This document shows positions 56,615-64,000 of a stretch of 64,000 bases of DNA, one piece after another. The stretch's first letter is position 1. The number at the start of each line of letters is the position of its first letter. Source of the DNA: Bacteroidaceae bacterium (lineage in GTDB: Bacteria; Bacteroidota; Bacteroidia; Bacteroidales; Bacteroidaceae). The stretch covers positions 1 to 64,000 of the forward strand of contig JAFTXN010000005.1 of assembly GCA_017461605.1 (NCBI GenBank), given 5' to 3'. The position numbers and the translations under genes were made by a program. The notes below the pieces were generated by a model. The model worked only from the letters and a program-made list of their open reading frames with translations, did not search any database and was not told the origin of the DNA.

Positions 56615-57151
56615 TTATTCGTGCAGTGTGAGAAGTGTCGTGAGGTCTGTATCTTCGCCGAGTGCTTCACGGCCGGTCAGACCCTCCATGCGCAATTCGA
56701 TCAGGAAGTTTACGAGAACCTGCTTGGGGTGGAAAGAATTGACAAGTTCGAGCGCAGCTTTCATTGAGCCGCCTGTGGCCAGCAAGTCGTCGTGTATGAG
56801 CACCACGTCGCCTTCTTCGATAGCGTCCGTGTGGATCTCAATCGTGTCCACGCCGTATTCTTTTTCGTAACTTGCTTTCCGTGTTTCTCCGGGCAGCTTT
56901 CCGGGTTTTCTGCACATCACGAAGCCGGCGCCAAGTTCGGACGCCAACATTGCGCCAAGCACAAAGCCTCTCGACTCAATGCCGACCACCTTTGTGATGC
57001 CTCGGTCGCGGTAAATGCGCACCAACTCTGCGAGCATCTCCTTCAGGCAGGCAGCATTCTTGTAGAGGGTGCTGACATCCTTGAATTGGATGCCGGGCTT
57101 GGGGAAGTCGGGTATGTTTCTCAGATTCGCGAGGAGAAGTTTCTTGTCCAT
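56615..57151 (-). CDS. apt: Adenine phosphoribosyltransferase
   Basis: 178 residues. It salvages adenine with PRPP to AMP. The PRPP loop EEGDVVLIHDDLLATGGSMKAA and the purine-side segment VVGIESRGFVLGAMLA are intact, as is the N-terminal IPDFPKPGIQFKDVS. Sits between mnmG (78 bp upstream) and uvrC on the same strand. Confidence 0.97.
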   Translation of the reverse strand: MDKKLLLANLRNIPDFPKPGIQFKDVSTLYKNAACLKEMLAELVRIYRDRGITKVVGIESRGFVLGAMLASELGAGFVMCRKPGKLPGETRKASYEKEYGVDTIEIHTDAIEEGDVVLIHDDLLATGGSMKAALELVNSFHPKQVLVNFLIELRMEGLTGREALGEDTDLTTLLTLHE

Positions 57152-57229
57152 AAGTATATAATTTTAAGTGGTATGTAAAATTCGTGTTTCACGTGAAACA
57201 TTTTTCAAAAAGCGTTCCGCAAAATTGAA

Positions 57230-59107
57230 CTATCGTCCCAGGAGAACGAGGAGCACGCTGATGTCATTGGGGGAGACTCCCGGGATTCTCGCAGCTTGCG
57301 CCAGCGTTTCGGGGTCGATGTTTTTGAGTTTCTGGCGCGCTTCGGTGGAGAGTTGTGTGATGTCCTCGTAGTTGAACTTGCCTTTGATGTGAATGGCCTC
57401 CAAGCGTTGGATTTTGTCGGCCATGGTTCGCTCTCTGGAGATATAGCCGTGATATTTCATTGCGATTTCTGCGGCTTCGATAGTTTCTTCCGTATCTTCG
57501 TTGATGGTGTTGAAGATTTCCTGCAGTTGTGGTAGCTCTTTTGCCAAGTCCTTCAGCGTAACCTGCGGGCGGTTGATGATGTCGAAGAGCTTGCAGCCGC
57601 CACGCAGGGGAGCACTCCCGATACGTTCGAGATAACTGTTGATTTGTGCGGCCTTGACGGAGGTGTTTTGGGAGTAGGAGATGATATCTTCGATGTGCTG
57701 CTTTTTCTGACGGAAACGGCGTGTGCGTTCTTCGGTGGCCAATCCCAATTGTTCGGCATAGGGCGTAAGACGAATGTCGGCGTTGTCCTGTCGCAGCAGA
57801 ATGCGGTACTCGGCTCGCGAAGTGAACATGCGATACGGCTCGTCCACTCCCTTGGTCACCAGGTCGTCTATGAGAACTCCTATATAGGCTTCGTCGCGTC
57901 CCAGCGTGAATGTGGAATTTCCTGCACACTTCAGCGCAGCGTTGACACCGGCCACGAGTCCTTGTCCGGCGGCTTCTTCGTAACCGGTCGTGCCGTTCAC
58001 CTGTCCGGCGAAGAAGAGGCCGTCGATTTGCTTGGCTTCGAGCGAGTGCGTGAGCTGGGTGGGGTCGAAGAAATCATACTCTATAGCGTATCCCGGACGG
58101 TAGGTAACAACATCCCGGAAGCACGGCATTTGTCTCAAAGCCTGCAGCTGGATGTCCATCGGGAGGCTTGAGGAAAAGCCGTTAAGGTATAGCTCGTTGG
58201 TGTCAAGGCCTTCCGGCTCCAGGAAGAGTGGGTGCTGTGGCCGGTCGGGAAAGGTGGTGATTTTTGTTTCGATGCTTGGGCAATAACGTGGACCGATGCT
58301 CTGTATTTGTCCGTTGAACAGCGGAGAATCGGCCAGGCCTTTGCGAAGCACCTCGTGCACTTCGGGCGTGGTGTTGCATGTCCAGCAGGAAAGTTGGGGC
58401 AGGGGGCGTGCTTTCCCTATGTAGGAGAAACGATGATGGTCGGTCTCTCCCGGTTGCGGTTCCATCTCATCAAAATGAACGGAGCGTGCGTCGATGCGAA
58501 CGGGCGTTCCGGTCTTCATTCGTGCGGAGCGTATTCCCAATTCTTCGATGGAACGGGTGAGATGTGTGGCTGCCGGTTCGGCGCAGCGTCCACCGGGTAC
58601 TTGTTTTTTTCCGATGTGCATCAATCCATTGAGAAAGGTGCCGGCCGTAACGACCACGGCACGCGCCGAAAATGTGGCATCCCAGATGGTCCTTACGCCC
58701 CGTATTTCTCCCTTTTCAACGATGATTTCCGCCACCTCGTCCTGCCAGATATGAAGATTGTCCGTCCCTTCGAGATGTCGTCGCCACTCTTGGATGAAAC
58801 GTGCGCGGTCGCACTGGGCGCGTGGGCTCCACATGGCAGGACCTTTCGAGCGGTTCAGCATCTTGAACTGAATGGACGTGGCATCCGTCACAATGCCTGT
58901 GAGGCCGCCCAAAGCGTCGATTTCGCGGACAATCTGGCCTTTGGCAATTCCACCGATGGCCGGGTTGCAACTCATCTGTGCTATTTTGTTCATGTCCATC
59001 GTGATGAGGCACGTCTTGGCTCCGAGACGGGCTGCAGCATGTGCGGCCTCGCATCCGGCGTGGCCTGCACCGATAACAATGACGTCGTATGAAAAATCCT
59101 GTGTCAT
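57230..59107 (-). CDS. mnmG: tRNA uridine-5-carboxymethylaminomethyl modification enzyme MnmG
   Basis: 625 residues from ATG 59107; a TTG at 59134 lies inside the promoter box and is rejected. FAD enzyme acting with MnmE on the wobble uridine of several tRNAs. Motifs: DVIVIGAGHAGCEAAHAAARLG (FAD), CNPAIGGIAKGQIVREIDALGG, GRCAEPAATHLT and the second glycine-rich GQVNGTTGYEEAAGQG. The helical C-terminal domain (LERIGSAP... PGVSPNDISVLLVLL) binds tRNA. First gene of the leftward run to deoC. Confidence 0.98.
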   Translation of the reverse strand: MTQDFSYDVIVIGAGHAGCEAAHAAARLGAKTCLITMDMNKIAQMSCNPAIGGIAKGQIVREIDALGGLTGIVTDATSIQFKMLNRSKGPAMWSPRAQCDRARFIQEWRRHLEGTDNLHIWQDEVAEIIVEKGEIRGVRTIWDATFSARAVVVTAGTFLNGLMHIGKKQVPGGRCAEPAATHLTRSIEELGIRSARMKTGTPVRIDARSVHFDEMEPQPGETDHHRFSYIGKARPLPQLSCWTCNTTPEVHEVLRKGLADSPLFNGQIQSIGPRYCPSIETKITTFPDRPQHPLFLEPEGLDTNELYLNGFSSSLPMDIQLQALRQMPCFRDVVTYRPGYAIEYDFFDPTQLTHSLEAKQIDGLFFAGQVNGTTGYEEAAGQGLVAGVNAALKCAGNSTFTLGRDEAYIGVLIDDLVTKGVDEPYRMFTSRAEYRILLRQDNADIRLTPYAEQLGLATEERTRRFRQKKQHIEDIISYSQNTSVKAAQINSYLERIGSAPLRGGCKLFDIINRPQVTLKDLAKELPQLQEIFNTINEDTEETIEAAEIAMKYHGYISRERTMADKIQRLEAIHIKGKFNYEDITQLSTEARQKLKNIDPETLAQAARIPGVSPNDISVLLVLLGR

Positions 59108-59131
59108 GTGGCGTTGGGTTGAAGATGGGCA

Positions 59132-59139
59132 CAAAGTTA
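59132..59139 (-). promoter_or_regulatory. mnmG promoter box
   Basis: Forward CAAAGTTA reads TAACTTTG on the minus strand, 24 bp before the mnmG ATG. Confidence 0.5.
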
Positions 59140-59223
59140 CTGCTTTTCCGTGAAAAAGAAGGTGTAAGCCGTCGGCCTACTCCTTGTGTCGGGTCAGAAA
59201 AGCATCAGAGGCGAGCATGAAAA

Positions 59224-59286
59224 TCTGCAAGGCGTTTAGAAATTTCTACAAGCACTGCAGAATTTTCTAAACGCCTTGCAGATTTC
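59224..59286. repeat. 63-bp triple-unit repeat, copy H
   Basis: Units at 59224, 59245 and 59266. The arms 59221-59242 and 59264-59285 are perfectly complementary over 22 bp, with A and T flanks. It sits 43 bp after the dprA stop. Confidence 0.9.
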
Positions 59287-59328
59287 TGTGCAATGGGCGC
59301 GTGAAAAGGAAGGGTGAGAGTGCGGCTT

Positions 59329-60438
59329 TCAGTCGAGCCATCTGAAGTTTCCGCCCGACATGGGTTTGACTCTTCCTTTGAGCTCCAGTTCGAAGAGTAG
59401 GGCGGCGAGTCGTCCCACGGGCAGTCCGGTGAGTACGGCCAGGCGATTGATTTGCAGTCCATCGGTGTTGGCGAGTGCAGCATGGATGCGCTGCTCTTCT
59501 TCGCTGAGTGTGGGAAATATCTGTTGCTCCACGGCTTTCTGCTGCTTGGGCACGGTGTTCCATCCCATGAGTTCGAGCACGTCGGCAGCCGATGTGACAA
59601 GAGCTGCCTTATTGTCGCGAATCAATGCGTTGCAGCCTTCTGAATAGCGGTCGGTGGGCCGTCCCGGGAAGGCGAGCACCGTACGATTGTAGTCGGCTGC
59701 CAGGTGTGCGGTGATGAGGGCCCCGCCTTTCGCTGCGCTTTCCACAATAATGGTGGCATCGGCCATTCCGGCCACAATGCGGTTACGTCGCACGAAGCAT
59801 CCCTTGTCGGGATTTGTGCCACACATATACTCGGTGATGAGTCCTCCCTGCTTCACCATGCGTGCGGCTTCGGCGCGGTGGCCTGAGGGGTAAATGCGAT
59901 CGAGCCCGTGCGCCAAAACGCCCACAGTGGGCAGTCCGAAATCCAAAGCGCTGCGGTGCGCATGGATGTCCACTCCGTAAGCCAATCCACTGACTATCAG
60001 TATGTCCGGGTGTGCTTCGTGCAAATCTCGGCAGAGGTTTCGACAGATGTCCTTGCCCTGCTCGGTGATGCGACGTGTGCCTACGACGGACAGGATGCGC
60101 TGCGCGTTGAGCGATGTCGAGCCACGATAGAACAGCACCAAGGGGGCATCGTCGCACTCGCGAAGTCGTGCAGGATAATCGGTGTCGTTGAAGCAGAGGG
60201 TGCTGATGTGATTTTTCTCGGCAAACTCGAGTTCGTCCTCCGCCCGTTTCAGCACTTCGGGAGCCCCTTTCATAGCGTCGTTCAAGCGCTTTCGTCCTTC
60301 TGCCGACAGGTCTTGCAACTCCTTGTGATGCAGGAAGATGTCGCTTGCCTTGCCCACCTGCTGATAGAGCTGCATTGCCATGTTTTGCGAGATGCCTCGC
60401 AGTCTGCTCAGCGCGAGTGTGTAGTGTTTTTCATCCAT
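59329..60438 (-). CDS. dprA: DNA processing protein DprA
   Basis: 369 residues. It loads RecA on incoming single-stranded DNA during natural transformation. An N-terminal helical (SAM/HhH-like) part precedes the Rossmann-like core with VVGTRRITEQGKDI, VSGLAYGVDIHAHRSAL and FVRRNRIVAGMADATIIVES. A C-terminal winged-helix (about 305-369) follows. Together with the thioesterase gene one base upstream it is likely part of a small leftward operon. The presence of DpnI, which spares unmethylated single-stranded DNA, is of interest with it. Confidence 0.96.
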   Translation of the reverse strand: MDEKHYTLALSRLRGISQNMAMQLYQQVGKASDIFLHHKELQDLSAEGRKRLNDAMKGAPEVLKRAEDELEFAEKNHISTLCFNDTDYPARLRECDDAPLVLFYRGSTSLNAQRILSVVGTRRITEQGKDICRNLCRDLHEAHPDILIVSGLAYGVDIHAHRSALDFGLPTVGVLAHGLDRIYPSGHRAEAARMVKQGGLITEYMCGTNPDKGCFVRRNRIVAGMADATIIVESAAKGGALITAHLAADYNRTVLAFPGRPTDRYSEGCNALIRDNKAALVTSAADVLELMGWNTVPKQQKAVEQQIFPTLSEEEQRIHAALANTDGLQINRLAVLTGLPVGRLAALLFELELKGRVKPMSGGNFRWLD

Positions 60439-60439
60439 G

Positions 60440-60841
60440 TCAGCTGAAGAATTGTTGGAAGGCCGTGTTCAGTTCTTCGCAGTCGGACAGCCGTCCGTTG
60501 ACGAGGCACACCGTGTCTACCGTGGAGCGAAGCACGGGCTTCATGTCGGGCAGCCGGAATATGTCTTGCACAAACACATACTTGATGCCCTCTTTTCGGA
60601 GTGCGAGGCGCGAAACAAATTCGTCGCCGCTGCGCAGCGGGGTCTTGAAGGACATCTGCAGACGTGCCACGACGGCATCGATGCCACGATGGTGCAAATC
60701 GGCAAAGCTCACTCCCTGTGAAAGCAGAAACTCGTGGCGTGTGTGCTCGATGTAGTGTTGATAATTGGCATTGTTGACGATGCCTTGCAGGTCGCATTCG
60801 TAGTCGCGTACCTTGAGCGTGAGGTCAAAAACGTAGGCCAT
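60440..60841 (-). CDS. Acyl-CoA thioesterase, 4-hydroxybenzoyl-CoA thioesterase (hotdog) family
   Basis: 133 residues, single hotdog domain. The motif DYECDLQGIVNNANYQHYIEHTRHEFL holds the D-x-G-IVNNA.Y segment of the YbgC/4HBT group; the catalytic Asp position appears as Gln16-type DLQG (usually DxxG). It hydrolyses an acyl-CoA of unknown chain length. Spacing to dprA is one base, so coupled translation is likely. Confidence 0.88.
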   Translation of the reverse strand: MAYVFDLTLKVRDYECDLQGIVNNANYQHYIEHTRHEFLLSQGVSFADLHHRGIDAVVARLQMSFKTPLRSGDEFVSRLALRKEGIKYVFVQDIFRLPDMKPVLRSTVDTVCLVNGRLSDCEELNTAFQQFFS

Positions 60842-60902
60842 GTGATTTTTTATATGAAGCGTGATGGTATTTCAAGGGTGCTGCGAATATCTCCAGACCG
60901 GC

Positions 60903-62201
60903 TTACAGCGGTGAGATGGTGCGCCGGCTGCGCAGATACTCCGCACCGAAGCGGCATCGCAAGCAGTCGCGCCGGTCGCAATAGTGCTTTCGCAATTGTA
61001 TGAGTGCCTGACTGTCGGCTGCCGACTGCACTTGCAGGCCGGCTTTCTCCCATGAGCGGGTGATGTAGTTGCGCTCAGCCTTAGTCTCCTCCAAAAGGGC
61101 AAAAGCGCGCTCGCACAGACTGTCGTCGTAACGGTTGCGCCCGTAAGCGAACACCAAGGGGGCAACCGTGTTGATGAGGAGCAGATCGATGGACGAGGCT
61201 TGCAGCACTTTTCGGCTGTGGGTGCTCTCTTCGCCAAAGCAGTAGTGGCTTTGCCAATAGTCGGTAGCCTCGGTGGTGAGGAGTGCGCGTAGCGCTGCAG
61301 TGTCGGCTGCTCCGATGATGGCCGACAAGTTTACGGCACCGCGGTGGTAGAGGCGGACGAGCTGCGACAAACGTACGTGAGGGAAGTTCTGAGGCCGCAT
61401 CCGCAGGAAGCGCCACGACTTGGCAGGCAGAGGCGTGAGGCCGAATTTGTGTGCCAGGAAGGAATACTCGCTTTGCAGCCGGCGAAAGTAGTCGTCCCTT
61501 CGTTCGGGCGAAACCGCCTCGTCGGCCAGCAGCCCGGCCTGCCCCAAAAACAAGGCTTCGAGTTGGAATTCGTTGTCACGATGTTTGCCGGCAGCCGACA
61601 GGGGGAGCGAGAGCGCCCATCGCTCGAAGGTTTCGCTATTCACACCGAAGCCGAAGTTGCGTGCCAAGGTGGCAAATGCAGCTTGCTCCCAGTCGCCGCC
61701 GGCCTGCCGAAGCAGCGTCTCGATGCGGCAAGTCTTTTCCTCCAGACGCTCTACCGTGAGAGCGCCCATCCATCCGCGAACGGCCGGTGGCGCTATGTGA
61801 GGAATGACGCGGTAGCAGGGAGGATAGGCCTCCTCTGCCAGGAGTTCTGCATAGCTGTTGTGGATGTGGTCGGGCACGGCTATTTCGACTTGAGGCACTT
61901 CGCGGCCTGCCGAGGTGCTGATGCGCTTGTCGATGTGCGACACCACGTGCAACACAACGTTGTCGTAGGCTTCGTCCTCGTGGTGGCGATGTCGAAACCA
62001 GTCGGACGAATGACGGTGAAGCTCCACGTTGCCCACCCAAAGCACTCCGCCAATGCGCACTTTGGCATTGAAGAAGTCGGGGCCTGCATCATGATTGTGC
62101 AGACCGGGATCAAGAATTTCCACAGCCTCTCCGCTGTCTGCGACGAGGGGCGTGGCTGCATATAGCTTGTGCTGCCAAACGTAGTGGAGCAGTTTTTCCA
62201 T
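60903..62201 (-). CDS. DUF2851 family protein
   Basis: 432 residues, full length for this Bacteroidetes-centred family. Recognisable stretches are the N-terminal LLHYVWQHKLY, LDPGLHNHDAGPDFFNAKV, WVGNVELHRHSSDWFRHRHH and the C-terminal YCDRRDCLRCRFGAEYLR with three cysteines. The D-x-GPDF...EVH-like pattern recalls a PD-(D/E)XK nuclease core, but the activity is not established. First gene of the run to dprA. Confidence 0.8.
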   Translation of the reverse strand: MEKLLHYVWQHKLYAATPLVADSGEAVEILDPGLHNHDAGPDFFNAKVRIGGVLWVGNVELHRHSSDWFRHRHHEDEAYDNVVLHVVSHIDKRISTSAGREVPQVEIAVPDHIHNSYAELLAEEAYPPCYRVIPHIAPPAVRGWMGALTVERLEEKTCRIETLLRQAGGDWEQAAFATLARNFGFGVNSETFERWALSLPLSAAGKHRDNEFQLEALFLGQAGLLADEAVSPERRDDYFRRLQSEYSFLAHKFGLTPLPAKSWRFLRMRPQNFPHVRLSQLVRLYHRGAVNLSAIIGAADTAALRALLTTEATDYWQSHYCFGEESTHSRKVLQASSIDLLLINTVAPLVFAYGRNRYDDSLCERAFALLEETKAERNYITRSWEKAGLQVQSAADSQALIQLRKHYCDRRDCLRCRFGAEYLRSRRTISPL

Positions 62202-62228
62202 GGCTGAAGTGCTTGTGTGTCAATCGGA

Positions 62229-62260
62229 CAAAGGTATGTTTTTTTCTTTGTCCTACCAAT
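62229..62260 (-). promoter_or_regulatory. Promoter of the DUF2851-thioesterase-dprA run
   Basis: On the minus strand ATTG (62260-62257), a 20-bp spacer and TACCTTTG (62236-62229), 28 bp before the ATG. Confidence 0.6.
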
Positions 62261-62340
62261 AAACGCCTTGTCCAAGCTCTCATTTTCCTGTGTTTCTTTC
62301 TGCTTTTTCGCCTTGCCGGATGTTTTTGTACGTCTTGTTG

Positions 62341-62372
62341 TTGGAGTTTTCTTCTTACATACGCTACCTTTG
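62341..62372 (+). promoter_or_regulatory. DEAD-box helicase promoter
   Basis: TTGG at 62341-62344, a 20-bp spacer and TACCTTTG at 62365-62372, followed by an AT-rich leader (ATACATATAATAATAT), 33 bp before the TTG start. Confidence 0.6.
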
Positions 62373-62404
62373 CACACAGTATATACATATAATAATATCC
62401 AACG

Positions 62405-64000
62405 TTGAAAACTTTTGAAGAACTTGGCGTCTCTGAGGAGATACGCCGCGCGATAGCCGAAATGGGCTACGAAACTCCCATGCCCGTGCAGGAAGAGGTG
62501 ATTCCCTACTTGCTCGGTGTGGGCAACGATGTGATTGCGCTGGCTCAGACGGGCACGGGTAAGACTGCGGCCTACGGACTTCCGGTGTTGCAGAAGGTTC
62601 GCCCGAACGACCGTTCGACGCAAGCCGTCATCCTCAGTCCGACGCGCGAACTCTGTCTGCAAATTGCTGACGACTTGAAGGATTATTCCAGATACATTGA
62701 CGGATTGCGCGTCCTCGCTGTGTATGGCGGCTCAAGCATTGAGAGCCAAATCCGCACCCTGCGCAAGGGAGCCCAGGTCATAGTGGCCACGCCCGGGCGT
62801 CTGATTGACTTGATGAACCGAGGCGTTGCCAAACTTGACAACGTGGAGAATGTGGTGCTCGACGAGGCCGACGAAATGTTGAACATGGGATTCTCCGAGA
62901 GTATCGATGCCATTCTCGAAGGTGTACCTGCGGAGCGCAACACGCTGCTGTTCTCGGCCACGATGGGGCAAGAGATCGAGCGAATTGCCAAAAGCTATCT
63001 GGGCGATTACAAAGAGATTGTCGTAGGTTCGCGCAACGAGGGAGCCGAGCATGTCAACCATATCTACTATCTTGTGCATGCGAAGGACAAATACCTGGCG
63101 CTGAAGCGTGTGGTCGATTACTACCCTAAAATTTACGCCATCATCTTTTGCCGAACTCGCGTAGAGACTCAAGAGGTGGCCGATCTGCTTATCCGCGATG
63201 GTTACAATGCGGAGGCGCTTCATGGAGACTTGTCGCAGGCACAGCGAGACTTGACGATGCAAAAGTTCCGCCAACACCGCACGCAGTTCCTCGTGGCGAC
63301 CGATGTTGCGGCGCGCGGTTTGGATGTTGAGGATCTGACGCATGTCATCAATTACGGCTTGCCGGACGACGTGGAGAACTATACACACCGTTCGGGACGC
63401 ACCGGCCGTGCCGGAAAACGCGGTACGAGCATCAGCATCATCCATCTCCGCGAACGCGGCAAGGTGCGCATCATCGAGAAGGTCATAGGAAAGAAATTTG
63501 AGGCCGGCATTCTGCCCGAACCCAAAGAGATTTGCACGAAACAGCTATACCGTGTAATCGACGAGCTCGAGCACACCGAAGTGGACGAGAACGAGATTGC
63601 GCCTTTCCTCCCCGAAGTGTACAGAAAACTGGAATGGCTGACGAAAGAGGACCTCGTGAAGCGCGTTGTCAGCCGTGAGTTCGGCAGATTTCTGCGCTAC
63701 TATGCCGATGCTCCGCAAATCGAGCAGCCCACCGAGCGTGCGGCGAAGAAAGACGGCAGCGAGCGTCCCGCGCGTGGCCGTCGCGAGAAGCAAAGTGGTG
63801 GAGCACATCGCGCAGAGCCGGGCTATACGCGGCTTTTCCTGAACTTGGGGAAGCGTGACAACTTCTACGCTCGCGAAATCATCAATTTGGTGAATCGCTA
63901 TGTGAAGGGACAAATCGAGATTGGACGTATCGACCTGACAACGAATTGCTCCTTCTTCGAAGTGCCCGAAGCGCATGCCGATATTGTGATGCGCAAGTTG
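62405..64000 (+). CDS. deaD: DEAD-box RNA helicase (partial, runs off the window; TTG start)
   Basis: 532 codons in frame to the window end. No ATG precedes the conserved N-terminus (KTFEELGVSEEIRRAIAEMGY), so TTG 62405 is the likely start. Helicase motifs are complete: Q motif MPVQEEVIP, I AQTGTGKTAAYG, Ia PTRELCLQ, II VLDEADEMLNMG, III SATMG, V TDVAARGLDVE and VI HRSGRTGRAGKRG. A charged linker (about 435-465) leads to a DbpA-like RNA-binding domain (LFLNLGKRDNFYAREIINLV), cut by the edge. It unwinds structured RNA, as in ribosome assembly or cold adaptation. Confidence 0.93.
   Translation, partial: MKTFEELGVSEEIRRAIAEMGYETPMPVQEEVIPYLLGVGNDVIALAQTGTGKTAAYGLPVLQKVRPNDRSTQAVILSPTRELCLQIADDLKDYSRYIDGLRVLAVYGGSSIESQIRTLRKGAQVIVATPGRLIDLMNRGVAKLDNVENVVLDEADEMLNMGFSESIDAILEGVPAERNTLLFSATMGQEIERIAKSYLGDYKEIVVGSRNEGAEHVNHIYYLVHAKDKYLALKRVVDYYPKIYAIIFCRTRVETQEVADLLIRDGYNAEALHGDLSQAQRDLTMQKFRQHRTQFLVATDVAARGLDVEDLTHVINYGLPDDVENYTHRSGRTGRAGKRGTSISIIHLRERGKVRIIEKVIGKKFEAGILPEPKEICTKQLYRVIDELEHTEVDENEIAPFLPEVYRKLEWLTKEDLVKRVVSREFGRFLRYYADAPQIEQPTERAAKKDGSERPARGRREKQSGGAHRAEPGYTRLFLNLGKRDNFYAREIINLVNRYVKGQIEIGRIDLTTNCSFFEVPEAHADIVMRKL

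Noticed and set aside
59108..59134. Upstream TTG start for mnmG
   Set aside because: The codon overlaps the TAACTTTG promoter box; ATG 59107 gives the standard N-terminus.

Overview
The window is a chromosomal segment of a Bacteroidales bacterium, most likely Prevotella or a close relative. Several features point there: promoters of the Bacteroidetes type (TTTG, about 20 bp, TAnnTTTG), few Shine-Dalgarno sites, a single-chain SecDF, the long form of IspG, a type IX secretion (T9SS) style C-terminal domain on the secreted protease, and a DeoC/NhaD/SpeA gene complement typical of gut or oral Bacteroidales. The genus is an inference. No rRNA, CRISPR array, transposase or prophage gene was seen; there is one tRNA.

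Layout. 1-9300 is an accessory secreted-protein locus: a mosaic subtilase with dockerin, cohesin-like and T9SS C-terminal domains, two modular cohesin/dockerin-like secreted proteins and a very small ORF. Two copies of a 300-430 bp non-coding repeat with inverted-repeat arms bracket it. 9299-12246 holds a Cu/Zn-type efflux permease and an AT-rich DpnI-type methyl-directed restriction module. 12247-19118 holds ndk, a TGS/uridine-kinase-type nucleoside kinase, threonine ammonia-lyase, nadA, a long rod-shaped candidate ncRNA and two small exported proteins. 19177-37756 holds mutS, secDF, a rhomboid protease, an EEP-family hydrolase, metG, topA-aroK-speA, tRNA-Arg, nhaD and an outer-membrane barrel. 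37888-48572 holds rpoN, a PAP2-like membrane protein, purE, ispG, an acetyl-CoA hydrolase/CoA-transferase, two glycosyltransferases, recX and a flavodiiron protein. 48777-64000 holds polA, a polyprenyl synthase, a long leftward run (mnmG-apt-uvrC-dtd-mazG-like-deoC), dprA, a thioesterase, a DUF2851 protein and the start of a DEAD-box helicase gene that runs off the window.

Most genes are core functions: DNA repair and replication (mutS, polA, uvrC, topA, dprA, recX), translation (metG, dtd, mnmG, tRNA), nucleotide metabolism, isoprenoids (ispG, polyprenyl synthase) and protein export (secDF). The unusual material is mainly non-coding. Nine intergenic loci each contain an exact 63-bp block made of three 21-bp semi-palindromic units in the same register. 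In most copies units 1 and 3 are complementary, with compensatory changes between copies, and most copies lie just after gene 3' ends. A related-looking array of seven 21-22 bp palindromic units lies upstream of the threonine ammonia-lyase gene. Two genes are preceded by a hairpin-plus-promoter cassette, once tandemly duplicated with an exact 85-bp period.
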